Shown in pieces: positions 6,787-6,788 of a stretch of DNA of 6,788 bases; position 1 is the first letter of the stretch; each line of letters begins with the position of its first letter. Made by a program: the position numbers and the translations under genes. Source of the stretch: Lachnospiraceae bacterium UBA4316 (GTDB lineage: Bacteria > Bacillota > Clostridia > Lachnospirales > Lachnospiraceae); the NCBI GenBank assembly GCA_002394535.1, contig DGUG01000041.1, forward strand, positions 1-6,788, written 5' to 3'. The notes beneath the pieces are model-generated. The model worked only from the letters and a program-made list of their open reading frames with translations. It searched no databases and was not told the DNA's origin.

Positions 6787-6788
6787 TG

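Overview
The window looks like a piece of a Clostridia (Firmicutes) chromosome, most likely Lachnospiraceae. This is judged from the moderate-to-low GC content, the LytS/YesM-type kinase paired with an AraC-type (YesN) response regulator, type I sugar-binding proteins with lipoprotein signals, and an FtsH whose C-terminal half resembles a clostridial paralogue. The family assignment rests on memory of such proteins and not on a search.

All genes lie on the minus strand, so the reading order runs from high to low coordinates. First comes the C-terminal two thirds of an FtsH protease (6786..5452, 5' end cut off by the window). A membrane-anchored sugar-binding-like protein follows (5455..4388), then a sensor histidine kinase (4385..2892), an AraC-type response regulator (2899..1289) and a XylF-like sugar-binding lipoprotein (1299..268). 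The five genes overlap or abut: ATGA at the ftsH junction, 2 bases between the binding protein and the kinase ATG, 8 bases of overlap between kinase and regulator, and 11 bases between regulator and lipoprotein. They look like one tightly coupled transcription unit, whose promoter lies outside the window, upstream of ftsH. A strong intrinsic terminator (191..243) closes the unit.

After the terminator is a short regulatory region (about 71..190) and the first 23 codons of another lipoprotein (70..1). That gene has a near-perfect Shine-Dalgarno sequence and is probably the high-expression binding protein of an ABC sugar importer. The region holds a possible extended -10 promoter with a poor -35, an inverted repeat just upstream of it, and a hairpin that would sit at the very 5' end of the mRNA.

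The working model is a sugar-sensing phosphorelay of the kind known from AraP-AraS-AraT of Geobacillus and XylFII-LytS-YesN of Clostridium. An extracellular binding protein reports ligand to the kinase, the kinase phosphorylates the regulator, and the regulator activates the adjacent uptake operon. Three things depart from that scheme: there are two different binding proteins in the sensing unit, the two differ in their pocket signatures, and the unit is translationally fused to an FtsH protease gene. No RNA genes, CRISPR arrays, insertion sequences or phage genes were seen. The only stretch without a gene is 71..267.
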